64,000 nucleotides of DNA from Asaia platycodi JCM 25414 (GCF_000614545.1 NZ_BAKW01000017.1:1-64000), one strand, 5' to 3'. Positions 42,581-53,431 are shown, numbered from the stretch's first letter. Numbers and translations are program-made. The notes: generated from the sequence alone by a model not told the origin.

Positions 42581-43635
42581 CGAGAGAAATCGACCTTGCC
42601 GTCGAGGGCATAGCGCGGGCCGTTCGCCGTGATTTCGCCAATGCGATAGCCCTTTTCCCCCCGCTCTTCGAGCAGTGCCAGCACCTTGTTCGGCTCGGGC
42701 GTGACCAGCACCATGCCGATACCGCAATTGAAGACCTTAAGCATTTCGTCATGCGCCACATTGCCGGTCTGGGCGAGCCAGCGGAAAACGGGTGGCACAG
42801 GCCAGCTATCGGCCTCAATCTGCACGCCGAGCCCCTCGGGCAGCACGCGCGGCAGATTGCCGGGCAGACCACCGCCGGTGATATGGGCGCAGCCATGCAG
42901 CAGACCCGCCTTGTGCAGCGCCATGACCGTACGGACATAGAGCGCGGTTGGGCGAAGCAGGGCTTCGGCCAGCGTGCTGCCGGGCTCGAACGGGGCTTCG
43001 CTGTTCCAGTCGAGGCCGCTCATGGTCTTGATGCTGCGCACGAGCGAATAGCCATTGGAATGCACGCCCGAAGACGGCAGGGCAATCAGCGTATCGCCTT
43101 CGGCAATGCCTGAAGGCAGAAGCGCCGTGCGCTCTGCCGCCCCGACGCTGAACCCGGCGAGGTCGTAATGGCCGGGGCCGTACATACCGGGCATTTCAGC
43201 CGTCTCGCCGCCAACCAGCGCGCAATCCGTATCGCGACAGGCCTCGGCGATGCCACGCACGACGCGGGCGGCGTCTTCGACAGCCAGCTTGCCGGTAGCA
43301 AGATAATCGAGGAAGAAGAGCGGCTGTGCGCCCTGCACCACTAGATCGTTGACGCACATGGCCACGAGATCGATGCCGACCGTGTCATGCTGGCCGCTCT
43401 CGATCGCCACCATCAGCTTGGTGCCGACGCCATCGGTGCAGCTGACCAGAATGGGATCGTTGAACCCGGCAGCCTTGAGGTCAAACAGCGCGCCGAAGCC
43501 GCCGAGCCCACCCATGGTGCCCGGTCGGTCGGTCGATTTCGCGGCTGGCTTGATCGCCTCGACCAGCGCGTCACCGGCCTCGATGTCCACACCGGACTCG
43601 CGATAACTCGCTGAAGGAGAGATTGGGTCGGTCAT
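42577..43635 (-). CDS. purM: phosphoribosylformylglycinamidine cyclo-ligase (AIR synthetase)
   Basis: Fifth step of purine synthesis: ATP-dependent ring closure of FGAM to [63 protein letters not shown] and [16 protein letters not shown] are all conserved PurM motifs. It is 352 residues, full length and intact. It is divergent from hda, with purN downstream. The purMN / hda-ppk-ppx neighbourhood is well known in Alphaproteobacteria. Confidence 0.97.
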   Translation of the reverse strand: MTDPISPSASYRESGVDIEAGDALVEAIKPAAKSTDRPGTMGGLGGFGALFDLKAAGFNDPILVSCTDGVGTKLMVAIESGQHDTVGIDLVAMCVNDLVVQGAQPLFFLDYLATGKLAVEDAARVVRGIAEACRDTDCALVGGETAEMPGMYGPGHYDLAGFSVGAAERTALLPSGIAEGDTLIALPSSGVHSNGYSLVRSIKTMSGLDWNSEAPFEPGSTLAEALLRPTALYVRTVMALHKAGLLHGCAHITGGGLPGNLPRVLPEGLGVQIEADSWPVPPVFRWLAQTGNVAHDEMLKVFNCGIGMVLVTPEPNKVLALLEERGEKGYRIGEITANGPRYALDGKVDFSR

Positions 43636-43731
43636 GCTGTCGCCTCGCTCGAAAAACCTGGCCGGTTGCGTTACTATCCGCCCTTACTACTGGAGCCGAC
43701 CCGGCTCGGAAAGGACCGGAACGGCTATTGG

Positions 43732-44466
43732 ATGGACAAAGAAGCGGGAAATGACGGTTTGGCGCCTGCCAATGCAGCCAGGCAGCTCGCTCTGGCACTT
43801 CGCCCGCCTGCGAGCGTTGCCGCGCGCCATTTCATCCCGGCAGCGTCCAATGCGCAGGCGCGGCTCTGGCTGAACCAGACAGGCTGGCCAGACAGGCGGC
43901 TTCTCCTGTGCGGGGCTGATAGCTGCGGCAAAACCCATCTGCTGCATATCTGGGCGGCACGGCGGGGGGCGCGGGTGCTCGATGCGGCCAGCCTCGACAA
44001 TGCCGATATGGCAGCCCTTGCCGAGGCGCCTCCCGGTGCGCTTGCGCTCGATGCCGTAGACCGCGTTACGTCTGAGCGGGCATTGCTGCATCTGCTCAAT
44101 CTGGCCCGTGAGCATCGTACGACCTTGCTGATGGCCTCGCGTGTCTCGCCGATGCGTCAGGCCATCATCCTGCCCGATCTGGCCAGCCGCTTGCGGGCGG
44201 TTACGATCGTGCCCATCGCAGCGCCCGAAGACTCACTGCTTTTTGCCCTTTTGCTGCGTCTGCTCGCCGAGCGGCAGATGATTGTATCCAAGCCGATTCT
44301 CGACTGGTTGCTACGCCATTTGCCGCGCACGGGCGATGCCATCGTTGCGGCGGTCGAGCGTCTCGATCGTGCAGGGCTCGCACATGGTCGGCCACTCACC
44401 CGTGTTCAGGCCAGAGAGGTGCTTTCCGGTCTGCTCGATGAGGGCGAAGAGGAGCCGCTCTGCTGA
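43732..44466 (+). CDS. hda: DnaA-related replication regulator (HdaA)
   Basis: DnaA-like AAA+ protein that, with the sliding clamp, promotes hydrolysis of DnaA-ATP and so limits initiation. It carries only the ATPase part: the Walker A-like segment LLLCGADSCGKTHLLHIWAA, a degenerate Walker B (ALALDAVD), the LASRLRAV sensor region, and no DNA-binding domain IV. It is 244 residues from ATG 43732; the frame is open from a TTG at 43666 but the extension looks unrelated. QLALAL near the N-terminus may be the clamp-binding motif. It is divergent from purM and leads into ppk. Confidence 0.87.
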   Translation: MDKEAGNDGLAPANAARQLALALRPPASVAARHFIPAASNAQARLWLNQTGWPDRRLLLCGADSCGKTHLLHIWAARRGARVLDAASLDNADMAALAEAPPGALALDAVDRVTSERALLHLLNLAREHRTTLLMASRVSPMRQAIILPDLASRLRAVTIVPIAAPEDSLLFALLLRLLAERQMIVSKPILDWLLRHLPRTGDAIVAAVERLDRAGLAHGRPLTRVQAREVLSGLLDEGEEEPLC

Positions 44467-44564
44467 CGACGTCTTTGTGATGATTAGGTTAAGGGGTTTG
44501 ACGTACAGCCTCTCCTGAGCCGATGCTGTAACCCTCTTGCGGATAGAAACAGGGAACGCATCGC

Positions 44565-46839
44565 GTGACGTCGTCTTCGGAAAAAGAGTCAAAGGTTGCC
44601 CCGGTCAAGGCGCCCCGAACTGCCCGAAACAGGCGTTCAAGCCCCACCCGGGCGGCGAGGGCCGTGGCGCGTATTCCCGATCCTGGAATCGTGACCTCGC
44701 CCGCGCGTTTCATCAATCGCGAACTTTCCTGGCTCGATTTCAACCAACGCGTGATTGAGGAAGCGGAAAACAGCCGCCATCCTTTGCTCGAGCGACTGCG
44801 CTTTCTGTCGATCAGCGCCAGTAATCTGGATGAATTCTATTCGGTGCGTGTCGCTGGGCTGGTCGGGCAGGTGCGTGAGGGGCTTGTCGTTCCCTCTGCC
44901 GACGGGCTGACACCGGCGCGTCAGTTGACCAGCGTGCGCCGCAGCGCTGCCAAGCTGTTCGCCGCCCAGCAGCGCATCTGGCGCCTGTTGCGCGGCGAGC
45001 TGGCCCAGGCCGGTTTGCGTCTCTGCACTCGTGACGAGCTGACCGAGGCCGAGCGAGAGAGCATTGCGGCCAAGTTCGAAGACGAGATCTATCCCGTTCT
45101 GACGCCGCTTGCGATCGATCCGTCGCACCCCATGCCGTTTATTCCCAATCTAGGGATGGCGCTCGCGCTCAGGTTGAATGACCCGTCTGTTCCGGGTTTT
45201 TCCATGGACGCGCTTATTCTTTTGCCGCAGCAGATCGATCGCTTCATCCGTTTGCCAGCGCCGCATAAGGAAGAGCCGGATATCCGTCCCGATGTGCGCT
45301 TCGTGATGCTCGAAGATGTTATCCGCCTTCATATCACGCGGCTTTTCCCGGGCATGGAGATTGCCGAGGGCGGGGTGCTGCGCATCATCCGTGACTCGGA
45401 CGTGGAATTCGAGGATGAGGCCGAAGACCTCGTTCTTTCCTATGAGACGGCGCTCAAGCAGCGCGTCGTGGCGTCGGTATTCATCTGGCGCTCGACGCTC
45501 CATCCCGGAAGATGGGCCGGGAATTTGCCGAGGAGCTGGATGTTGCCAGGGATGACGTGGTCATTCAGCCAGACATCATCGGTGTGGTCGATCTCAAGCA
45601 GATGATCGTTTCGGATCGCCCCGATCTGCTGTTCAAGCCCTATACGCCGCGCTTTCCCGAACGTATCCGCGATTATGATGCGATTGTTTCGCCGCCATCC
45701 GCGCCAAGGATATCGTAGTGCACCATCTTCGAGAGCTTCGATGTGGTGGTGCAATTCCTCAAACAGGCCGCGCTTGACCCCAACGTCGTGGCCATCAAGC
45801 AGACGCTTTATCGTACTTCACGCGACAGCCCGATCGTGCGCGCCCTGATCGAGGCGGCTGAACTCGGCAAATCCGTCACCGCCATGGTCGAGTTGCGCGC
45901 GCGCTTTGATGAAGAAGCCAATATTCGCCTGGCACGCTCGCTAGAATCGGCCGGGGTGCAGGTGGTGTTCGGTTTCACCCACCTGAAAACTCATGCCAAG
46001 CTCAGCCTGGTGGTCCGGCGGGAGGCAGGGGGGCTGCGCTCTTACGCGCATTTCGGAACGGGCAACTACCATCCATTACGGCGCGTATCTATACCGATCT
46101 GTCTTTCTTCACCTGCGACCCGCAGCTCGCGAGCGATTCGGCCAAGCTTTTCAACTACATGACCGGTTATGCTACTCCGGTGGATATGGAAGCACTGGCT
46201 TTCGCGCCCATCACGCTGCGTGACACACTGATGGATCTGATCGACGGCGAGATAGAGCACGCCAAGGCGGGCCGCCCGGCCAAGATCTGGCTGAAGATGA
46301 ACAGCCTTGTCGATCCGTCCCTGATCGATGCGCTCTATCGGGCGTCACGGGCAGGGGTGAAGGTGGTGGGCATCGTTCGCGGTATCTGCTGCCTGCGTCC
46401 AGGTGTGCCGGGTCTGTCGGAAACTATCGAAATACGCTCCATTGTGGGGCGGTTTCTGGAGCACGCGCGTATTTTCGCGTTCGGGAACGGGCATCGCATG
46501 CCGTCGCACAAGGCGAAAGTGTTCATTTCCTCCGCTGACTGGATGGGCCGCAATATGGATCGGCGCGTCGAGGCGATGGTGCCGATCTTCAATCCGACGG
46601 TTCACGCCCAGATACTGGGTCAGATCATGACCATGGATCTGCGTGATACGCTGCAAAGCTGGGTGCTTTCCTCGCGGGGGGATTGGCACCGTGTGGCTCC
46701 GGGGGCTAATCCCTTCTCGGCGCATGAATATTTCATGCATAATCCTTCGCTCTCCGGGCGTGGCTCGGCGGCAAGGGAGAAACCGCAGGACAAGGATGCA
46801 GGTCGACGCGAACGGCCCGAGCGCATCCGCGAAGATTGA
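44565..46839 (+). CDS. ppk: polyphosphate kinase 1, frame broken at least four times
   Basis: Makes polyphosphate from ATP through a phospho-His. The N-domain reads [20 protein letters not shown] and [19 protein letters not shown]; later frames carry [66 protein letters not shown] (catalytic His), GTGNYHP, and C-terminal [19 protein letters not shown]. Breaks lie near 45463, 45684, 45726 and 46074. Single-base losses explain three; the one near 45726 needs two bases added or one removed. The start is GTG 44565 with AGGGA ahead. The repaired length is about 759 residues. It is followed 13 bases later by ppx. Confidence 0.93.
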
Positions 46840-46852
46840 GAAAGAGGGTAGA

Positions 46853-48346
46853 GTGACCGGTTCTGACGCGCCCCAAGGCCATCATCGCGCAGCCATTGTC
46901 GATCTGGGATCGAACTCGGTTCGATTGGTTGTGTTCGAAGGGGTCACGCGCAACCCTGTTCCGATCTTTAACGAAAAGGCGACTCTGCGCCTCGGGCGCG
47001 GTCTGGAGCAGACCGGGCGACTGAACGAGGACGGTCTGCGCCTGTCGCGTGATGTCATGAGCCGGTTCAATGCCATTGCGCGCGCCATGGATGCTCATCC
47101 TTTCGAGGTGCTGGCCACGGCCGCAGTGCGCGACGCAAGCAACGGTCACGAATTTGTCGAGACGCTGCATGAATGCATGCCCGATGTGCCGATACGCATC
47201 CTGTCGGGTGAGGAAGAAGCCGATTATGCTGCGACAGGCGTGCTTTGCGGCCTGCCCGACGCCGATGGCGTTGTGGCCGATATCGGTGGTGGTTCGCTCG
47301 AACTGATCCGCGTCGCCAATGGCCGCCATCATGAGGCCTGCACCAAGCCGCTCGGCGTTATCCGTCTTTCCGACCGCTCGGGCGGCGACCTCAAGCGCGC
47401 GCGTGAGGTGGTGGAAGCCGATCTCGATGACGTAGAGTGGCTGCCTGCGCTCAAGGGCAAGCCGCTCTATCTGGTTGGCGGGGCTTTTCGTGCTCTGGCA
47501 CGATTGCAGATCGCCCGTACTCATTATCCGCTCAATATCGTCCATCTCTACACGCTCGGTGCTGATGAGGCCCGCGAGATGGTGACGTGGCTTATCGATA
47601 CGCCGCGCAAGATGCTGGAGAAAATGCCGGGCTTCCCGCGCAAGCGACTGGATGACGTGCCGTTTTCGGCTACTGTTCTGCGCCGTTTGATGCGTATAGT
47701 GCAGCCCTCGCAGATTGTCTTCAGCGTCGATGGGCTCCGCGAGGGATGGTATATGCGCAAAGTAGGGCAGGCAGTGGCCTCGCTCGATCCGTGTCGCGCG
47801 CTGGCCGATGAGGCCTCGCAACGCCTGAGCCGCAGTATTGAGCTGCCGGGTGATCTGGTGCGCTGGACCGCACCGCTCTTCCAGCACGAAACGCCTGCCG
47901 AGACGGCCTTGCGCGACATGGCGTGTCGCATGTCCGATATAGGGTCGTTCGATCACCCTGAATACAGGGCGGCCCAGACCTATTTGCGTGTCATGCGTAT
48001 GCACGGCGTAGGGTTCGATCATCAGGCGCGCGCTTTCGTCGCCATGACCCTGGCGGTGCGCTATGAAGCCGACCCGATCGACCCCTTGATGGAAGTTTCG
48101 CGCCGCCTGCTCGCACCGGATGATTGCGATCGCGCTGTACAGCTCGGCTTTGCGTTGCGCCTTGCCTATACGATCTGCGGTGGCACGGCGGCTCTACTCA
48201 AGAATACCTTGCTCGCTGTTGAGGAGGGCACACTCTGGCTCAGCCACGACTCTCAGAGCAGCTTTGCTGCCGGTGGAGGGGTCAAACGCAGGCTGGATCG
48301 TCTTGCCCAGAGCATGACGCTGGCGGCGCAGACACGCACATGCTGA
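46853..48346 (+). CDS. ppx: exopolyphosphatase / guanosine pentaphosphate phosphatase family
   Basis: ASKHA-fold phosphatase that removes phosphate from polyphosphate ends, or 5'-phosphate from pppGpp. AAIVDLGSNSVRLVVFEG is the phosphate-1 motif; ATAAVRDASNGHEFV, LSGEEEADYAATGV, and VVADIGGGSLELIRV (phosphate-2) follow, plus a C-terminal HD-like helical domain. GTG 46853 has AGAGGG ahead; longer starts lie inside ppk. It is 497 residues and intact. Coupled with ppk, it forms a polyphosphate synthesis/degradation pair. Confidence 0.94.
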   Translation: MTGSDAPQGHHRAAIVDLGSNSVRLVVFEGVTRNPVPIFNEKATLRLGRGLEQTGRLNEDGLRLSRDVMSRFNAIARAMDAHPFEVLATAAVRDASNGHEFVETLHECMPDVPIRILSGEEEADYAATGVLCGLPDADGVVADIGGGSLELIRVANGRHHEACTKPLGVIRLSDRSGGDLKRAREVVEADLDDVEWLPALKGKPLYLVGGAFRALARLQIARTHYPLNIVHLYTLGADEAREMVTWLIDTPRKMLEKMPGFPRKRLDDVPFSATVLRRLMRIVQPSQIVFSVDGLREGWYMRKVGQAVASLDPCRALADEASQRLSRSIELPGDLVRWTAPLFQHETPAETALRDMACRMSDIGSFDHPEYRAAQTYLRVMRMHGVGFDHQARAFVAMTLAVRYEADPIDPLMEVSRRLLAPDDCDRAVQLGFALRLAYTICGGTAALLKNTLLAVEEGTLWLSHDSQSSFAAGGGVKRRLDRLAQSMTLAAQTRTC

Positions 48347-49113
48347 GCGTCTCTCTTGGTGTACGCTTCGCTGTGCTGTGTGGGGTTCTGGCCGTCGGCA
48401 TATCTCATGCCTCGGCCGCCACGGTGATCCATAAGGATCATGACCCTGACGCCTTGTGGAAGATTGTGCATCAGAGATGCGCCCAAGGTACAAAACCCTG
48501 CACTGTTTACGATGAATCGCGCCATATCGCGCTCCTTCATTCCATCGAAGGGCGCGGGCAGTATCTTCTGATCCCAACCGACAAGGTGGCTGGAATGGAA
48601 AGCGCGGCTTTGCTTCAAACCAGCCAGCCCAATTATTTTGCTGAGGCCTGGTCCTATCGCGATCGGGTTGGCGCGTCCTACGGCGTGCCTATTCCAGAAA
48701 CGATGCTCTCTCTGGCGATAAACTCGGCTAGAGGGCGCTCTCAGAACCAGTTGCATATCCATCTGGATTGCCTGGCGCCTGAAATAAGAGCGACGCTGGA
48801 TCGCGATGCCTCGCGCATCGGCCCAGATTGGTCGACATTGCCGGATGCTCTCGACGGTCACCGCTACCGGGCGCGTTATCTTGCGTCACTCGATGCCTCG
48901 CCGTTTCTCATTCTGGCATCGTCGCTTCAGCATCCTGAGACGGAAATGGGTAACCATACCCTCGTCGTGGCACCTTTGCGGTCAGGCTATGTTCTGCTTG
49001 ACGATGTGGCAGAGGCGAGTGATCGCGCCTCCGGCGAGGAGTTGCAGGATCATGCGTGCCACGCCGTCATGAAGACACATGAGATCAAGGCACCCGTCGC
49101 GAAAGCGGACTGA
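48340..49113 (+). CDS. cdh: CDP-diacylglycerol diphosphatase
   Basis: Hydrolyses CDP-diacylglycerol to CMP and phosphatidate at the membrane or periplasm. A signal peptide (VRFAVLCGVLAVGISHASA) precedes the HIT-like domain. The hallmark INSARGRSQNQLHIHLDC contains the catalytic His pair; a second conserved block is GNHTLVVAP. It is 257 residues and intact, close to the E. coli Cdh length. Its ATG overlaps the ppx stop by seven bases, so it is the last gene of the ppk-ppx-cdh unit. Confidence 0.93.
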   Translation: MLSVSLGVRFAVLCGVLAVGISHASAATVIHKDHDPDALWKIVHQRCAQGTKPCTVYDESRHIALLHSIEGRGQYLLIPTDKVAGMESAALLQTSQPNYFAEAWSYRDRVGASYGVPIPETMLSLAINSARGRSQNQLHIHLDCLAPEIRATLDRDASRIGPDWSTLPDALDGHRYRARYLASLDASPFLILASSLQHPETEMGNHTLVVAPLRSGYVLLDDVAEASDRASGEELQDHACHAVMKTHEIKAPVAKAD

Positions 49114-49312
49114 TCAGCCAGGCCTCATAAAGAGGGGCGCTGTTGAAAGGGGCGATTGCAGGGTCCCCCCAGAGCGGATCGTTCCTGAAGTGAATGAGAA
49201 ATTGGCCTGGCAAGACCGGTAGGGCGAGCGCGTAGAACGTTGCTTTGCTTCACGCCGCGCGCTTGGCGATAAGCGTGAAGGGACTACGGTGCTCCATCAC
49301 GCTCTCCCGAAA

Positions 49313-49348
49313 ATATCCCCCGCAGGCCTAGCGGCGCTGCGGGAGGGG
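49313..49348 (-). terminator. possible terminator of the aminotransferase gene
   Basis: A stem of about eight pairs (tcccgcag / ctgcgggg) on the minus strand just after the stop at 49358 is followed by tatttt. The T tract is weak. Confidence 0.4.
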
Positions 49349-49357
49349 TAACATGCC

Positions 49358-50675
49358 TTAGTCGATGGTTTTGAGAATGCGCCGGATTGTCTCGAAGATC
49401 CGGTCGATCTCGTTTTTCTCTATGATCAGCGGCGGCGAAATGGCGAGAATATCGCCAGTGTAACGTAGCAGGAGCCTTCATGGAACGCGCGCTCGAATAC
49501 CTCGAAGGCGCGCGTGGTCCTGGCGTTTCTCGGTGCCAGCTCGATGCCGGCAACGAGGCCTTCGTTGCGGATATCGACAACATGCGGTGCATCGCGCAGC
49601 GAGTGGGCGGCCTCTTCGAAATAGGGCGAGAGCGCGGCTGCGCGCTCGAAGAGATGTTCTTCGGCATAGGTATCGAGTGTCGCGATGGCTGCGGCGCAGG
49701 CAATGGGATGCGCCGAGTAGGTGTAGCCATGCGGCAGGTCGATCGCCTCGCGCGGCCCCTGCATGAAGCGTTGAAAATCTCATCGGAGACGATATTGGCG
49801 CCCATGGGTATTGTGCCGTTGGTGATGCCCTTTGCCACTGTCATGATATCGGGCACGACACCATATTTCTCGGCGGCGAAAGACGCGCCCAGACGACCGA
49901 AGCCGGTGATGACCTCGTCGAAAATCAGCACGATGCCGTGCCTGGTGCAGATCTCGCGCAGGCGCTTGAGATAGCCCTTGGGCGCAGGCAGAACGCCGGT
50001 CGACCCGGCCAACGGCTCGACGATGACAGCGGCGATATTCGAGGCGTCATGCAGGGCGACGATGCGCTCCAGATCATCAGCCAGTTCGGCACCATGCTCG
50101 GGCAGGCCGCGTGAGAAAGCATTGCGACGCAGATCGAGCGTGTGGGGCAGGTGGTCGACGCCTGTCAGCAGCGACCCGTACAGCTTGCGATTTCCAGAAA
50201 TACCACCGACCGAAATACCGCCAAAGCCGACGCCATGATAAGCGCGTTCGCGGCCGATCAGTCGGGTGCGTGTGCCTTCGCCGCGCAGTCGGTGATAGGC
50301 GATCGCGATCTTGAGCGCGGTATCACCCGCTTCCGAGCCTGAATTACAGAAGAACACATGGTTCAGCGGATTCGGGGCGAGGCGGGCGATGCGATCGGCC
50401 GCCTGAAAGGCGAGGGGGTGACCCATCTGGAAGGCCGGGGCAAAGTCCAGCGTCGCGACGGCTTTCTGCACGGCCTCGACAATGCGTGGCTGGCCATGAC
50501 CGGCATTGACGCACCATAGCCCTGCGCAACCATCGAGCACTTCACGCCCTTTATCATCGCGATAATACATGCCTTTTGCAGAGACGAGCATGCGGGGGGA
50601 ATCACGGAACTGGCGGTTGGCCGTAAAAGGGAGCCAGAGGGCATCAAGATTGCTGTCGGCGTTGTGGGAATTCAT
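49358..50675 (-). CDS. omega-amino acid:pyruvate (beta-alanine-type) aminotransferase, frame broken twice
   Basis: Class III PLP aminotransferase. LWLPFTANRQFRDSPRML and DGCAGLWCVNAGHGQPRIV are typical of beta-alanine:pyruvate transaminases; FFCNSGSEAGDTALKIA, IVEPLAGSTGVLPAP, LIFDEVITGFGR and the PLP-lysine segment MTVAKGITNG follow. Breaks near 49766 (one T) and 49474 (one base) are repaired to IFNAFMQGPREAIDLPHGYTY and LRYTGDILAISPPLII, ending at 49358. The repaired length is 439 residues. ATG 50675 has AGAAGG ahead. It is divergent from an MFS gene and near an M20 carbamoyl amidase, which would fit a beta-alanine or ureido-compound pathway. Confidence 0.88.
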
Positions 50676-50783
50676 GGCCTTCTTTCCGGCTCCTGTTGCG
50701 AGATCACTTGCTAAAACCGTTGCATGGCCTGCACGATCTGCAAAGTAAGAAGAAGTTGCGTGAGCTTTAAATATTCTGGAGGC

Positions 50784-51938
50784 ATGATGGCATCGCCACG
50801 TACCGCATTGTTTTCGTTGGCTGTCGGCGCTTTCGCGATTGGCACGACCGAATTCACGCCGATGGGGCTGCTGCCTGTCATCGCGCAGGACCTGCATATC
50901 AGCGTGCCTAAAGCGGGCGGCCTGGTCAGCGCCTATGCGTTTGGAGTCATGATCGGTGCCCCTATCATGACGCTTCTGCTGGGCGCGCTGTCACGCAAGG
51001 CCGCGCTTATCGGGCTCATGGGGCTTTATATTCTGGGAAATCTCGGTGCCGGAGTGAGCCACAGCTATGCATTGCTGATGTTCTGGCGTGTGGTGACAAG
51101 CCTGTCTCACGGCGCTTTCTTCGGCCTCGGTGCCGTCGAGGCGTCTAGCGTCGTTGCTCCTGAAAAGCGTGCTTCTGCGGTGGCCTCAATGTTTCTCGGG
51201 CTGACGATTGCCAATATTTTCGGCGTCCCCGCAGCAACCTGGCTGGGCGATACGATGGGTTGGCGCAGTGCCTTTCTGGTAACGGCGCTGCTGGGCGCGC
51301 TCGCCGTGCTGGCGCTGAGTCTCGCCTTGCCCCCGCGAGGCAGTTCGCCAAAACCCGATATCCTCGGCGAACTGCGCGTGCTGCTGGGTGGGGAAGTGCT
51401 GTTAGCCCTCACGGTCACCACGCTTGGCGCCGGGATCATGTTCGTTCTCTACACCTATATCGCGCCTTTCCTGCACAGCATCACAGGGGCGAGCGATGCG
51501 CTCGTGACGCTGGCACTCATGACGATCGGAATCGGGTTCAGCATCGGTGCCGCTTTTGGCGGGCGGCTTGCCGATCGCTCCACGCGTTTCGCGTTGTTGA
51601 CGATGCTGCCGGTTCTGGGGGCGATCATGCTGGTCTACCCGATGCTTGCCGCGTCGTCCTATGGCGCTATCGGCGGGATTCTGGTCTGGAGTGCCGCGTC
51701 TTTCGCCATCATGCCCGCCTTGCAGATGCGCACCATGCAGGCAGCCCACGAGGCGCCTGCGCTCGCCTCATCGGTCAATATAGGTGCGTTCAATCTCGGC
51801 AACGCGCTGGGGGCGTGGCTCGGCGGGGCCGTGTTGTCGCACGGTCTCGGCTACGCCGCCGTCTCGATGAGCGGCACTGCGCTGGCACTGATCGCCTTTC
51901 TGATCGTGCTGTTCTACAGGCGGGTTTCAGTCGCCTGA
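50784..51938 (+). CDS. MFS transporter, DHA1 (AraJ/YdhP-like) type
   Basis: Twelve-helix efflux-type transporter. FSLAVGAFAIGTTEFTPMGLLPVIAQDL is the well-known start of AraJ/YdhP/NepI-like proteins; GRLADRSTRFALL is the loop 8-9 motif. It is 384 residues and intact. GGAGG sits immediately before two in-frame ATGs (50784, 50787); the second has the better spacing. NepI in E. coli exports purine ribonucleosides, so a link with the nearby nucleobase genes is possible but unproven. It converges with the M20 amidase with a 12-base overlap. Confidence 0.88.
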   Translation: MMASPRTALFSLAVGAFAIGTTEFTPMGLLPVIAQDLHISVPKAGGLVSAYAFGVMIGAPIMTLLLGALSRKAALIGLMGLYILGNLGAGVSHSYALLMFWRVVTSLSHGAFFGLGAVEASSVVAPEKRASAVASMFLGLTIANIFGVPAATWLGDTMGWRSAFLVTALLGALAVLALSLALPPRGSSPKPDILGELRVLLGGEVLLALTVTTLGAGIMFVLYTYIAPFLHSITGASDALVTLALMTIGIGFSIGAAFGGRLADRSTRFALLTMLPVLGAIMLVYPMLAASSYGAIGGILVWSAASFAIMPALQMRTMQAAHEAPALASSVNIGAFNLGNALGAWLGGAVLSHGLGYAAVSMSGTALALIAFLIVLFYRRVSVA

Positions 51939-53210
51939 GAGCGGCGTCGGATCGAGCTGCCTGTCGGCGAGGAAGAGCGTCTGGAGCAGAACATTGGCTC
52001 CGGCTGCGATGTCCTCACGCGTGGCAGATTCACTCTCATTGTGGCTGATCCCCCCGGCACAGGGGACGAAGATCATCGTGGTGGGCACGATGCGGGCCAG
52101 GTAGGCAGCGTCATGCCCTGCCCCCGAGGTGATCTCTCGCGCCGGCAGATGCTGGCTTCGGGCTGAAAAGGACACGGCGTCGATCAGGCGCTGGTCGAAA
52201 TGCACGGCTGGCGAATCCCAGATTTCACGAATGCCGATGCTGACGCCGTATTCGCGAGACAATACGCCGGCGCGCTCGCGAAAGCTGTTTTCCATCGCAA
52301 TCACCACGTCGTCATTCGGGTCGCGCAGATCGACGCTGAACGTGACCTCACCGGGAATGGTGTTGCGGCTGTTGGGCTTGACCATCACCATGCCGACCGT
52401 ACCGACAGCATGAGGCGGGCGATTGAGCGCGATTTCCTGCACGCTTGCCATCAGGCGCGAGGCTGCCTGGAGCGCATCTGCACGCATGATCATCGGGGTG
52501 GTGCCAGCGTGGGAGTCGCGCCCGGTGACGGTAACCTCGTACCAGCGCATGCCCTGAACGCCTGTTACGACGCCAATCGTGCAATGTTCGGCCTCAAGCA
52601 CCGGTCCTTGCTCGATATGCAGTTCGAGATAGGCTGCGAGGGGATGGGCCCCACAAGGCTCGCTGCCTGCAGAGTCGATGGTGGCAAGTGCGGTATCGAA
52701 GCGTGTGCCTTCGGCATCAAGGCGGCTTTTGGCGAAATCGGGTGTGAAGATCTTTGCGAAAACCCCAGAACTCAGCATGGCAGGGGCGAAGCGCGCGCCT
52801 TCTTCATTGGTCCAGTTGACGATCTCGACGGGGTGGCGCAGGCGGCGACCGCTTTCTTTCAGCGCGCGCAGAACCGCAATTCCCCCCAACACGCCGATAA
52901 TGCCATCGAATTTGCCGCCCGTAGGCTGGGTGTCGAGATGGCTGCCTATGGCAATGGGATCGAGATCCGGCTCAGTGCCTTCAAGGCGCGCAAACTGGTT
53001 GCCCATGTCATCTGTCGTCAAACTGGCGCCCAGAGCCTTGATGGTGTGAGCAAACCAGTCTCGCACCTGACGGTCTTCCTCACTCAGGGCGAGGCGACAG
53101 ATCCCTCCCTTCTCAGTGGCACCGAAACGCGCCGTCTCCATGATGTCTTCCCACAGAGCGTCTGAATCGATGGCGCTGTTGCCCATGAGAGGGTGGTTCT
53201 GATCCGTCAT
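51927..53210 (-). CDS. M20-family Zn-dependent amidase (N-carbamoyl-amino acid / beta-ureidopropionase / allantoate amidohydrolase type)
   Basis: Two-zinc amidohydrolase that releases ammonia and CO2 from carbamoyl or ureido compounds. Zinc ligands are visible in IAIGSHLDTQPTGGKFDG, NWTNEEGARFAPAMLSSG, AYLELHIEQGPVLE and the C-terminal GAGHDAAYLA / CAGGISHNESE. GRDSHAGTTPM is the lid-domain substrate motif. The QPTGGKFDG form looks more like carbamoylases/ureidopropionases than E. coli AllC, but neighbours include purine genes, so both readings stay open. It is 427 residues, intact, ATG 53210 with AGGAAGGA ahead. The open frame upstream to 53411 is not used. Confidence 0.85.
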   Translation of the reverse strand: MTDQNHPLMGNSAIDSDALWEDIMETARFGATEKGGICRLALSEEDRQVRDWFAHTIKALGASLTTDDMGNQFARLEGTEPDLDPIAIGSHLDTQPTGGKFDGIIGVLGGIAVLRALKESGRRLRHPVEIVNWTNEEGARFAPAMLSSGVFAKIFTPDFAKSRLDAEGTRFDTALATIDSAGSEPCGAHPLAAYLELHIEQGPVLEAEHCTIGVVTGVQGMRWYEVTVTGRDSHAGTTPMIMRADALQAASRLMASVQEIALNRPPHAVGTVGMVMVKPNSRNTIPGEVTFSVDLRDPNDDVVIAMENSFRERAGVLSREYGVSIGIREIWDSPAVHFDQRLIDAVSFSARSQHLPAREITSGAGHDAAYLARIVPTTMIFVPCAGGISHNESESATREDIAAGANVLLQTLFLADRQLDPTPLSGD

Positions 53211-53431
53211 GTCGTGATCCTTCCTCGATCCTCTTGTCGCGTTTTCCGCTAGCACCCTGCTTCCCGGCAGGCACTTCCGATCCTGACAGTGCAGCAGGTG
53301 AAACATGCGATAGTTGTCTGGAGCATATCTCACCGACGCGAACGAACAACCGGGAGAAATATTTGGCGGACACGACGAAAGCGTGAGCGGCGGATAAGAA
53401 GATCTCGCCAACCGGGCAGTGCCTGCGTTTT

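Noticed and set aside
46733..48022. 429-residue minus-strand open frame
   Set aside because: Antisense to ppx, which is complete with all family motifs. GC-rich codon bias leaves the opposite strand open.
49122..49302. possible small minus-strand gene downstream of the aminotransferase
   Set aside because: One frame gives a plausible-looking C-terminal 45 residues, but an in-frame stop follows 15 residues after the ATG and no family is recognised. Too weak to call.
52200..53165. 321-residue plus-strand open frame
   Set aside because: Opposite the intact M20 amidase and compositionally a shadow.
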